Assembly: GCA_003116995.1 (NCBI GenBank)
Contig: BDSL01000019.1
Location: 186,001-250,000 of the forward strand
Reading direction: 5' to 3'
DNA: 64,000 nucleotides
DNA from: Yamagishiella unicocca
Taxonomy: Eukaryota; Chlorophyta; Chlorophyceae; Chlamydomonadales; Volvocaceae
Shown here: in pieces, positions 45,192-56,666 of the stretch
Numbering within the stretch: the stretch's first letter is position 1
How the letters are laid out: each line of letters begins with the position of its first letter
Program-made: the position numbers and the translations under genes
Notes under the pieces: model-generated
Database searches by the model: none
Seen by the model: only the letters and a program-made list of their open reading frames with translations
Told to the model about the DNA's origin: nothing

Positions 45192-48020
45192 GACGTGGGC
45201 GGAGGTGGCTAGCATGGAAATGCGTGTTTGGCGCATGAGGAAGAGGGGCATGAGGTGGTAAGGGCGTGAGGGGGGGAGTAGGGCGGGTGGTTTGTGGGGC
45301 TGGTGCGGCGGGACCGTTTAGCTGGGGGCGTGTAGCTGGAGTGGCTTTGCTGGCAGCGTCTTTGCTGGCGCCACTGGAACTTCTGCTGCGCTGGCGGTGC
45401 AGCTGTGGTATTAGTACGGCAGTTGTGTAGTCAGGGGAGTCGCGGTACTCAAGGATGGTCGTAGTGCGCGGCTAGGGGGTGCGCAGCTGCATGGAGAGGG
45501 GCGCGGGTGGCTGTGGCGGTATGCGACAAGAGGTTGAACGAGCATCCGCAGGCAGCAGCACTTCCAGGCGTGTGGGTTGATGGATGTTGGGTGCGGGGGG
45601 GGAGCGTCGACTAGGTGAGGGGAGGGTTTCGAGGAAGACCCGTGAGGGGAGGGAGGGGGCTTTAGGGTTTCGCGTGACGGCACGCCCAGGGCACGCCCAA
45701 GACAGGTGCCTCCGCGTTTGGACGAGCGGGACGAGCGCCGTACACCCCGTGTGCGCCCGGCGCCATGCGCTTCTCCTCTGCAGCGGACAGGATCGGCATA
45801 CGATCGGTATTTGCCCCGCGGGCAGGAGCAGCGGGAGCAGCAGCAGCAGCTAAACTCGTGTCTTGCGTGAACAATCCCATTGCCAGGTGTGAAATTTGCA
45901 CGCACGCAACCGGGTTGAGAGGTGTCTTTAGTCCAGGGCGTTGACCCTGGTTGTTCCAATATCTTAGCTCAATACGGGAGCGCGGGATGGGTCGGAAGTC
46001 TAGGTACCCGATCCGTAGGTGCGCCTGCGGTAGTCGAGTGCTGAGGGCAGCCCGGGCCCCAAGCACACACGTCCACACTTCAACGGTGGACCCCTGTCTT
46101 CCCAAACCCAAATACCGTACGCCCCTGCATGGAAGTGGCGCCAGGCAGTCGGCGGCTAGAGGTTGGTGCGTTTCGTCTTTGATGCCTTGGCCCTAGCTTT
46201 CCCATTGGAAGCAACTGCGCTATGAGCTCACGCCGACTGCAGCCCAGCAGGGCTCCCTGCATGCCTGTCGGGCATGCGCGGGATCAGCATCGATGAGAGG
46301 CCTTCTGTCTGAGATGCTGATAGTATTTTAACTGTTTTAAAGCTGTAAAGCGCGCAGGATAAGGTCCGCCTAGCGGCGAACCGCTCAGCCCAGCGGGCGC
46401 CCAGCAAGGGGCCACGCAGCAGTGCGTCACGACAGCAGGCCGCGGCTTGCAGGCCGCGGGGGTCTGCAGTACGCTTCTAATGGCGCGAACGAGCAGCTCC
46501 ATTTCCGGCCGGGTGGTGGAAACTTGAAAAATAGCGATCGCAGTCATCGCTAGGCGGGCACCTGCTGGATTGGGGAGGTTTAAATGGCCTGGGAGGCAGG
46601 TTGGGGGAGGTTTAGGGGAGTAGAACCTGGGAAAAGTGTTGGGAACGGTGTACTGCAGGCCAATACCAGGAGGCTGACGACATATAGTTGTAACCCCGCT
46701 CGTTGTAAGGCAGCAGCTGCTGGATCGGTTCACAAGTCATGCTGCTAATTGTGTTGCCAATTGAGGATGACTGACGAGACCCAAGCGACAAATCGCAGGA
46801 GGCAGGGCTCCTTCTATTACCCCGCACTTGCATTCAAAAGGACTCGAACGGCATACGCTCTGCTCATGTATTCACTGCACAGGTTTTGGACGGGTATCGG
46901 TGCCCAAAGCCGCGGTTCACCAAGGAAACAGTCGTAAACAATTTGGCTCTCGACTCGAGCACAGTGCAACACAATTCGCGAACAGCATCGAACAGTTGTG
47001 GACCCCGAACGTGCCCCGCCAAACTCTAGTTGTCTGACTTAATCGGGACTTCCGGTGGTATTTTTTTGCTTCTCCGATGTGCGGCTCCACATCAATTGCT
47101 TCCAGCGCTGTTTGGTGCGAATATAATGTTATGTGGCCTGCGATGTGATGCGCCGTCAACATATGCGGGCCCGCTTGTAGATTGATTGGATAACACTAAC
47201 AGGTATTTGCCTCGAATCATAGAGCTGTTGCACCGCTACAGGCTTTGTACCTACTGCGCACCTTGCCCGCGCCGACTTCCGGCGTCGTCCTACCTCGTTC
47301 ATCGCTGAGACACCCGATTTTACAGCCGGCTTGACTGGTAGATTGAATGTGCATATTACATAACCCGTATTGTGTGGATATACCTTCCTAGGACTGCATG
47401 TGGCACTGCCTTTCGGTCGATGGTACGTAATGGTCCTTGTACTGCCCTTACCGCCCCGCGCCTAACGCCGGCCAACGGTTCCTAACACCGACCACGGTCC
47501 CACAGCGCTGCCGCCATGTGCGAAGATACCTGTGATAGTAATGCGTCGCTTGCTATTCCACTGCCTTTGTGCGGCGCGACATGGTGAAGCATCCGGTATT
47601 CCACCCTGAGCCCGACGGACAATATTGGAGTCGGTTTGGCACGCACCAAATCTACGACATATTCCACAGGACATATTCCGTGACAAAAATTCTTACATAC
47701 ATCATCCTGGGCGCATCACTTTTAGCGGTCACTTTACATCCTTTCACGTCCTGCCCATACCAGAGCTCAACCAGAGCGATGCCAGTACCGCTTTGCCTTC
47801 AGCACGCAGCAGCTTTCCCCATGAATTTTATAAAGCGTTCATAAGTGTGTATATATGCGATTGCTTTGAAGCACCAGCTTTAACCGTAAGCCGACCGTGG
47901 CCGACAGGCCGAGCAGGCCCAGCACCTTTCCGCAAGGGGGAACGTAATACAATAACTGCCGCTTCTATCATTTACTACACCAAAATTTATTGCCACTTGA
48001 TTGCAACTTCCGTGTTAAAA
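45192..48020. other. Lipase 3' region and kinase 5' region, no gene seen
   Basis: A long stretch without supported exons. The first part is probably the lipase 3' UTR. From about 47000 the sequence becomes AT-richer. A frame open from 47625 runs into the kinase but reads like untranslated sequence before ATG 48021. Confidence 0.45.
46689..46708 (+). terminator. Two TGTAA poly(A) signals
   Basis: TGTAA at 46689-46693 and 46704-46708, about 1.5 kb after the lipase stop. These are the first good candidates on the plus strand. Confidence 0.4.
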
Positions 48021-51000
48021 ATGAACGGGCCTGTCAACGATGCGCGTCCGCTGGCACGCGCCCCCTCCTTTCGCAGCGGCGACGCTGACTCCACGAAATC
48101 GTCAATTGGCAGCTCCCATAACAGATTCAAATCTATGACGCGGCGCCTCGGAAGATTGCTGAGCAGCATCAGTATCCGTTCAAGACACGACCGCGACGGC
48201 GGCCGTGGTGCGTCCGGTCAGCTGCAAGCGAGCATTAGCGTTCCACTCGATGGCCATGTAAACAGCAAGCCTGAAATGGTTCTATCTAACGCCGAATCAG
48301 CTTCATCATGGGCGCGAGGCGGCTCCGACGGCGAGCGGGCCCCGAGTGGCGATAGCCCAACCGGAGGTCGCAGCCTTTTTTGGAACTCGACATTCCTGAA
48401 CAGGTTGTCTTACGGAATGCTGGGACATCAGCAACATCAACAAGAGCGCTTCACAGACGACGCGAAATCGGGTTTGAAACGCTGCAGCGCGAGTCCGCAA
48501 AAGCACCCGACCGCAGGGTCCATGAGCGATATTGTGGAAAGCAGCGTATCGCCTTCATCCGTGTATGGCGAAATGGCGCCGCACCCGAGGGGGCCCTTCC
48601 TTTTCGGTTGCTTTTCTGGCGAATGCGCCCAGCAGTTGGCGTCGAACCATCAGTGCGACCAGCACATATCAGGATTCAAGCAGCGGCGGCCACCGCAGCT
48701 ACAAACCTCACCGTTTCTTACAGGTGCAGTGGCACCGTCCGTGCCGTTGCCTCTACTTGAGCTGCAAATGCTGTCGCCGCCGGCGACGCCGCAGCCGTCG
48801 GAATGGATGGTGTGGGGAAGGAGCAACGATAAGCCGACTTGCAGCAGCGGCTTTGGAGCCCGGTCATCATTGACGAGTGCGCCCCAGCCGGCAGGCCGCA
48901 GCGCCCCACTGCACCGACACCAAGGCCAACACCAACACCGTCACCAGCAGCACCACCAGCAGCTTCCTTTGACAGACGATGCTGTTACAACATGCAAGGT
49001 AGCGTCCCCTGGTTCCACTCCGCCCGCTAACAGCCCCTACAACGTGCTGGGGTCCCCTTTGAGTATGCGGCAGCTCAAAACACCGCAGCCAGACCACAAG
49101 CCCTCAGCTGCCAGGCAGCTGGCGTACCGAGCCCCTGAGGTGGCGGCGGCGGCCAGGGACACGACACGCCGCCACAACCAGGTGCCGGCTGCGTTGCTCG
49201 GCGGCAGCGGCAACGGTGGCGGCAGCAGCGGCAACATCAGGCCAGTGCCTTTGCACCGAATCATATCGACACTCGAGGCAGCACACGCCAGGACCAAGGC
49301 CGCCTCGGACCACGTCTCGTCTGCGGCTGCCGAGGCGGCCCCCCCGGCTGCGGCTGCTGATGTGCTTGCAGCGGTGACGCCAGGGGACTCGCGCAGAATG
49401 GTTCCGGAGCCGCTTGTCTCCATCCCCTTTTTCCATTCGGACGCGGCGGGTCCCTGCCCTGGCGCCCCCGTCGCCCTTCCGCACGTTGCTGGGTTGTCGG
49501 CTGAGCTGCTGGCCAATGCCAATCACCCCAGCGGCGTTCCGCAGGCGGGTGCGAGCCCGGCGAACTGTACCCCCACCTGCGCGTACGGCGACGCGCCCGT
49601 CTCCGAAACCGCCCCGGCGCCCAGCCAGCTCCTGGCCGTCAGCCCGGGGCTGCCCGCGGCAATGCGGCGATCCAACTGGTCACTGGATGACTACACGGTT
49701 ATCAAGTAGGTTGGTTGTTGTTGTAACGGTTGGTGGTTGGTGGTTCGCGGTTAGAGTTTGGTTATTTGGTTAGTTGACGGACTGCGTTGGGTTGGTACTT
49801 GGCAGGAATATGCGACGTCCCTGCCGAGCCCTATCTGTCCTTTTGCGTCATTGCGTGCGCGCGTGTAAGCAATAGCCCCCATCGAGGATCTAAGCCACCT
49901 CACGCACCTGCCGGACTGGCTGCTCCCGCCCGCAGGCGCCTCTACAAGAGCGCCAGCTCCGCAGTGTACAAGGTGCGCCGCTTGCCGGCTCCACGTGAAA
50001 CCCATGTGCTTCCCAAGCCCATCTAGTGTGTTAATTTGGTATAAAACCACGAAGCAAGCACAGTCAAAGTTGTGTTGGCGTACCGCTAACGCGCTAAGCC
50101 CAGAAACTCCTCGGGAACTGATTAGACCGGACGGTGGTCCAGTGTAGGGAGGCGGAGGAGCGATAGTGGCTTTACCTTTAACTGACTGAATAGCCGTGGT
50201 GAAAAATGAAATATTGACCTACCTAACAGCGGAAGAAACAGGCCGACTGCCTGCGGGGTAGTGGCAACGTCGAAGAGACGGAAAGGGGCGACACTACCGA
50301 TTGTTGAAAATCAGCTACCCATGTCTAATGAAGAGCCGGAGAAGAGGAAACAACATGAAGACTGCAAGCAGGGGTGGTTCAGAAACCCAGCGCGTGAAGG
50401 CGGCGAGGCCAACACAGTGCCGGCACGGGCGAACCTTCCCCCTCTTTTGCAGAGCCAAAATACCATAGATTGACCTGAGGAGGATAGGGAAGCGTTGCGC
50501 CAGTAACCGAAGCGTGTAATGTGTGGGTGTGATTAGTGCGCCAATTAGTGTTAGCGTTACACGACAGGCTGTGTTAGTTGCTCGCGTTCTTCCATATGCT
50601 CCTCCCCGTGTCCTCCGCGCTACTGCTGTCGCCGCAGTAGCCGCATTCCCGCAGCCTCCCAAACCGCCTTCGCAACATTAGGCCCCTCGCCTCCCAACTC
50701 ACCCACAACCCGCCCCAACCTGCCCCTTCCAGGCTGTCTGCACACGGAGCGGACTCCCGGTGGCTCTCAAGGTCTACTTCCTCAACCGGGTACCCGACAA
50801 CGTAATGCACATGGTCCGTCGGGAAATTGAGATCCACTCCTCCGTCGTACACCCGAACATCATCACGCTGTACGCAGCTTTCCAGGTGAGGGCCGAGCCG
50901 TGGAATGTCGTACAAAGAGCTCCAACCAACCAAACCGCCCGCCCTCCGCACGTGCATGTCCCATGTGCACGGCAAGCACTACCGTCACCCGATGCTCCGA

Positions 51001-53245
51001 AACCCGGCATCGCCGCCGCAGACCGATCGGCACCTGACGCTGGTGATGGAGTACGCGGCGCGAGGTGACCTGTTCAGCATCCACCAGGCCATGACAAGTC
51101 GCCGGATGGACGAGCGCCAAGTGACAGGTGCGGGTGCGTGTGTACGACTGCCTTACCATGTACGAAAGCTGACGGGCGCTTTCTTGCCTGCAGCCTTGCC
51201 TGGGAAGTACGAAACCGCTTGATGGTTGCCGAGCTGGTCCTTAGTCGCTAAGCAGGACCAGTCTAGCCTACGTTGATAGTACGATATGCCTCACCTGCCT
51301 GAGGCCTGCATCCCGCTCCCTCAACCATCCTGCTGCAGAGATGGTGCTGGGTCCACTGCTGGAAGCTATCACTTACCTACACAGCAACGGCTTGTGCCAC
51401 AGGGACATTAAGGTGGGGGCAGTGGGTGAGGGATCCACAGCTGCGGCGCTCCGAGGTTTAGGGTACGCTACGTCACGGTTTAATTGAAGGGCTTGGAGCG
51501 CCGTATCACACCCCTGTGTGGCGTACCCTTTCCCGACCGCAGCCCGAGAATGTGCTCTTTACCGCGGACTGGCGACTCAAGTTGGCGGATTTCGGGGTCT
51601 CAATCGACCTGGTCAAGGAACGAGCTGTCACGCGAACTGGCACGGGTGGGTTGCAGACCGGCCACTGGATGGTTAGTTTGTTGGTTATCTTATTAACTAG
51701 GTATTTCATTAATTAGTTAATAGTTAACTAGGTATTAGGTAAGGTAACTAGATAGTCGATTAGTTAGTTTGTTTCACAGTTAATGAGTTAATCGGTGAGC
51801 GAAAGTCCGCCTAAGGGCGGGCGCCCTCTCGAGTCCATAGAGTTCCAGGACACGCTGTATTGCTGCTTTTTAACCGTCGATAGAGAACCGTCTCCTGAGG
51901 CTGCATCCCGCCAGGGGCTAGGCGCCAGGTCTTTTCGCGACGCCTTCCGCGCCCCTAATTTTCCAACAGCAGTATCACCCATTGCCGTCCTGTGCTGCGC
52001 TTCTTCCTACCCGATTCCTTTTCTCGCCCTTCCTGACTTGTGTCCTTCCTGCCGCTTTCCTTCTCGCCCGCCCGCGTCCGCCCTGCACCCTGGACGCTAT
52101 TCTGCCACCTGCCGACACCTGCTGATCACACGCTGTGATGCTCAGCCTGCTACATGGTGAGTGGGTGGGTGACCGGGCAGTTGGACAATTGCCTGGGGGG
52201 AATAATTGCCCCCAGGAAGGAAAAAGGACTTGGGACGGCTAGGCAGACTGGGCGGGGCAATCTGTGGCATCCAAGAGGTGATCTCGTCTTCACCCGCTCC
52301 CAGGTCCCCCCCACCTTCAAAAGGCCTCGTACCTGTCATCCCTGGCCCTCCCACCGCACCCTCAACCCCTAACCACCTACTCTCGCCCCTGCTCTCCCCA
52401 ACCCTCAGGCTCCGGAGGTGGCCCGCTGCCCCCTCAAGTTCCGCCCCGAGGACAACAAACATAATCGCGACCTGTCGTACGGTACGGCGTGCGACATCTA
52501 CGCGTTGGGCGTCCTGACGTACGAGCTGCTGGTGGGCTTCACGCCGCTGAGCCCTGTGATGCAGCCCGAGAACGACCTGTTGGCAGCTGATGAGCTGCCG
52601 ACCCCCACGCCGCGCCGCGCCCTGATCTTCCCTGGAGCGACCTCCCTTGCGTCACGGGAGTTCGTGAGCCGAGCCCTCTCGGAGCTGCCCCAGGAGCGCC
52701 CCTCAGCACTTCAGATGAGCCGCCACCCCTGGATCACCGGGGGCGACCGCCAGGTGACGGCCGGCGGCTGCGCCGCCGCTGCGCCCACCACTCCCCGAGT
52801 TGTCGCATCAGGTGAGCTCCGCACAGCTCGGTAGCACGACTACCTAGACATACACCGGAATATCGATGGCGCGCACGGCACGACGACGGATGAAGCGGAG
52901 CATCATGCGCGTCATAAACGAGCCCGCCCAATGTGCATGCACACGTGGCATGTCCCAAAGGAGCCTGACCCATGGGCATGTCCCAAACGAGCCTGACTCA
53001 TCCATGGGTCTTACACGTGCCTTGGACGAGCCTGACTCATCCATGGGTCTTACACGTGCCTTGGACGAGCCTGACTCATCCATGGGTCTTACACGTGCCT
53101 TGGACGAGCCTGACTCATCCATGGGTCTTACACGTGCCTTGGACGAGCCTGACTCATCCATGGGTCTCACGCGTGCCTTGGACGAGCCTGACTCATCCAT
53201 GGGTCTCACACGTACCTTGCAGGCACGGTGGGTTGCAAACACTGA
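48021..53245 (+). CDS. Aurora-like Ser/Thr protein kinase with 11-nt microexon
   Basis: Serine/threonine kinase, about 864 aa. Exons 48021-49705, 49936-49972, 50733-50885, 51022-51127, 51339-51412, 51543-51645, 52146-52156 (11 nt), 52409-52811 and 53223-53245 are all phase-consistent. If the last donor is not used, the frame stops at 52834. Residues 1-~555 are a disordered Ser/Gln/His-rich region. The kinase domain begins LDDYTVIKRLYKSASSAVYK, where the usual GxGxxG loop is absent. It continues LPVALKVYFLNR (catalytic Lys), REIEIHSSVVHPNI, LCHRDIKPENVLF, KLADFGVSID, activation segment TRTGTACYMAPEV and CDIYALGVLTYELLVGFTP, and ends RHPWI. The C-helix and REIEIH segment resemble Aurora and green-algal Aurora-like kinases. 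An in-frame ATG at 47625 is an alternative start; 48021 begins the region with kinase-like codon use. Confidence 0.88.
52146..52156 (+). other. 11-nt microexon in the kinase activation segment
   Basis: CCTGCTACATG between a TGCTCAG acceptor and a GTGAGTGG donor. It bridges phase 1 of the exon ending 51645 (ACG G) to phase 0 of 52409 (GCT CCG GAG), making T-A-C-Y-M-APEV. Without it the APE motif is out of frame and the P+1 loop is missing. Confidence 0.8.
52966..53215. repeat. 39-bp tandem repeat, about 6 copies
   Basis: Units of 39 bp containing GACGAGCCTGACTCATCC and ATGGGTCTTACACG, lying between the main kinase C-terminal exon and the candidate last exon at 53223. Because 39 is a multiple of 3, frames stay open on both strands (plus: DEPDSSMGLTRAL units), but no translation signal supports a gene. 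Confidence 0.93.
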
Positions 53246-56200
53246 TCAAGGGCGGCGCTAGGAGTCGAGGGACGTGGAGTTGCGGGGCGATCTCGTGCGG
53301 GTGGCGCGACGTGAGCAGCGGCAGAATGTCGTCAACAGGGAAGTCGGCGTCATGCATGGAGGCGGGGCGATGCGGCTTCGGCCTTTCCCGGCAAAGGCGC
53401 ACCGTACTGGGAAGATCATGGAGAAATGCAGGCTCGTGCCTCGGCCGGCCACCTTCGGAGGCGATGTTGGGAAGTTGAGATGAGCGATGCTCACTGCACG
53501 GTGGGATGCTCCGAGACCTGCCGACAGAAATGGCGGCCGGCTGCTGGTTCATTTCTTCATTGGTTTTCGCGCGAAATGACAAATTAGTGGGGCACCGCCG
53601 GAGCCCTTGCAAACCAAAACAGCGCAGGCGCCCATTGTTTCGGCGGAAGGCGGGCGAAGGGAATTAGCAAAGTCGCGACTGACTTGGCGAGCAGTGCTGA
53701 AGCCCGCGGCGATCTGCATACAGAACACCGAGATGTGTTGCGTAGCGCATGGTTCATGTCCTTGGTTTAAGACGCAACGGTTCATGTCCTTGGTTTTAGG
53801 GTTAAGGAAAGGGCCCCGATCAAGAGGGTGTGCATGGCGCGATGGCTGGTTGGCAGTACGTAGCAGGATACAGTCGGCCAAGCTGACATTCAGTGCGGAG
53901 CTTTACAATGGTGTGTGAGCGGGGCGAAGCGTTGACGCTAGTGGTTCGCGCCCATTGGCGATGAATTTCAGCCAGTGCCAAATGGGGGGGGGGGTTGAGT
54001 GATGCGGATTTGTCCGAAACCATGATGATGATCCTTCGGTTTACGTATTGAGGTACCGGCGGCTCCTTTGTTCGGAGTATCTACATGTTCCTGTCGGAAG
54101 GGATTTGCGGCTGAACTCGTAGCAGCAGGTTGTAAGGGATCAGGGGCCAATATTGGGATCCCGTGATGGGCTATCGATTTACAAGCTAGTGTCCGGCGGA
54201 TGGGGTAGCGCCTGGCCCGTGAGTACTGACCAAACGCAGGTCGAGGTTGCTAATGGTTGCCGTAGCCCATAGATGGAATAGGGCCCAAGTGGCCACAACA
54301 TACCAGTGAAGGCAGATTTTTTGCCTTCGTGGTCTTATGCGACACAGCGAGCCCTGTGTTCAATATCCATAGCGAAGCAAGTTTGGCGATGGCATGTCGG
54401 CTGTGTCTGATGAGGTAGTCATCAGGTGCCCCCGGCCCCGGCTGGTCCCTCCTGACCTATGGCAGCGGATAGACGGTTGGCCGGTATGGTTAAGTAGGTG
54501 GTTGGAGCCGCGCTTCTTCGGTTGGCTTGCATCATAGTGGATCGGATCAGCTGCACGCGTTTCCAAGAACGCCGGCCGTACGTAATAGTCTACCGTAAGC
54601 TGAGTTGTTGTGTTTTGGGCTGCTAGCCGCTGCGCCAATTTTTGTCGATCATTGTGGACGTACGCCCAGCCAGCCAGCCAGCCGTCCACCCGGGTTCTAC
54701 GTAGCCGTGTATGTGTCGACTGCTCCCAAGGTTGGGAAGGGGTAGCAATCAAGGATATGCTGCGCGGGGCCACCTCAAGAGTGTGTGGGCGCTACTACGG
54801 GTCATAATGAAGGATCTGCGAGTGAGACAGCGATCGGCAGTCCATGGTTACTACTGCTGGTTGAACGCTTAAAAATGGAAGGGGGCGGGAGCATTTCGTA
54901 CATGCAAAGAATACAGGGGATGCTTTTCCTCTTGTTGTTGACAGTTGCTATCTATGCAGTTGCTGCTGCCTCCAACGTCATGGATACGAATGTTGCGCAA
55001 GAGCATGGTTGGTTGGTTGGTTACGTTTACTACCGGTAATGTTTGTGGTCTCCATTGGTTGCGGCGGCCTTCGCTCCCTTATTTCACCATTTGTATCGAC
55101 CTGTCGGCACTCGGTACGCGCTACTGCCTTACGTGCCTGTTGGAGTCGTGATTTGCAGGCTCTTACTGTTTTGCTTATCGGCGTTACGCGTCGTAGCAAG
55201 GGGGCCAAATGTCGTTGCCCCGGAATAGTAATAAATGCATGTCAGTACAATAAATGCTTATGTTTATCTGTGTGTAGGCGGCCGGCGTAAGGCTGGTAAT
55301 CGGCTGGCAACAATGCAGCTTTTGCTGGGCATACTGTAAGCCTGCAAGGCTGGAACAATGCTTAGCGCCGCTCTTTCAAAAGCTACGGCCAGGGTCTTCC
55401 CTGGTTGCGATGTGCCGTGCATCATATGCAGCAGCGCACCATGCCTACACATGTCTATCACGTCTATTACCTACTGATAATAAGGTCTGGAGCATAGTTA
55501 CGGAAAATTGCCTCGTGCCGGCGTACGTTATCTATGGTTTCCCCGGTATCCGTTGGAGGAACGGAGAAGGTAGCTTCTTGCCCGACACATGTTCCCCATC
55601 GGTGCGCTACTTCTTTTCTGACGTATGCGGCAGCATGGAGCCGTAAGTTGGAGGAGGACGAGTATGGGAGAGGGAAGCGCAGGGAAGCAATGCCTGACAG
55701 CTTGTGTAGTCCCAAACGTTCATATAGGATCGCTGCCTTCGGATGATTGGTAACAGACGTATCTATTGGATGCCATGAAAGCAACGAGTGTTGGAAGATC
55801 GGAGCCTGGACCTTTGTTTAACCAGCAACGAAAACGGCAATTGTCGTTGTTGTTCTGTTGTTCAGCACTGTTGTGCAGCTCGAGTCAAAAGACGATCCAT
55901 TGGTTAACGGTGAATGCCAGGTGACGAAGCTTCATGACGGCAAGACAGTATGACTTTGCGTTGCGACGGCCGTCAATTTGCTCTGAGGACGTAGGAGGAC
56001 GGCTAGCCGACAAGTCATTCGCGATCAAATCAGCTTCAATAAGGACAGCGTTATTGAGTCCGACCTCGTTCGTTCTCTTTCGTCGCCTCGGTGTTCGTGT
56101 TCACGGATTACGAACGTCTGTCAGCAGCTTCTAACTAGCAAACGGCCATCGGTCATGACCTCAAAATTGTGCATAACACGTGTCAACGTCATTTCTACCA

Positions 56201-56666
56201 ACAAGAATGGCATATAATAGCTCAATCTTTGATTTGACGCGGCAAATAATGAAGTATGATAGCCTGACACTCGAGGCCGCCGGTGCATGGATTCGTAAAT
56301 CAATTTTCAGATGCAAGAAGCTATAATTACTTAGAGTTCGTTTTTATCTGTTGCGTGGCATGTCGTAACTCACTACTATTACCATGTTTACCCGCACAGG
56401 CATACGACAGGTGGGCGACCCAGTTGATAAAACCAAGCAGTCAGACCCATCTTTTACAAGCTTCGCTCGACAAAAGTCATCACAGTCAAGCCCATTAGAA
56501 AGCACCCCTGAAATCATAACGGGGTGTGAGGCTGTTGATAGGCGGTTAATTTTATAAAGTTTGGCAGCAAATCCGCAGCAGGCCTGACCAACATTCAGAG
56601 CTTACGGATTTCGTTAGCCGCTTGCTTAGTGAAAAATTGTGTAAGTGCCGACAGGCATAGTACAAC
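53246..56666. other. Long intergenic region, no confident gene
   Basis: AT-richer DNA of 3.4 kb. A TGTAA at 54131-54135 may end the kinase transcript. Two weak coding hints: a signal-peptide-like segment from ATG 54902 (MQRIQGMLFLLLLTVAIYAV), and a Cys-containing frame at about 55492-55646 ending in a stop (ENCLVPAYVIYGFPGIRW). They could be exons of one small secreted protein, but the phases I tried do not give a clean join. Confidence 0.4.
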
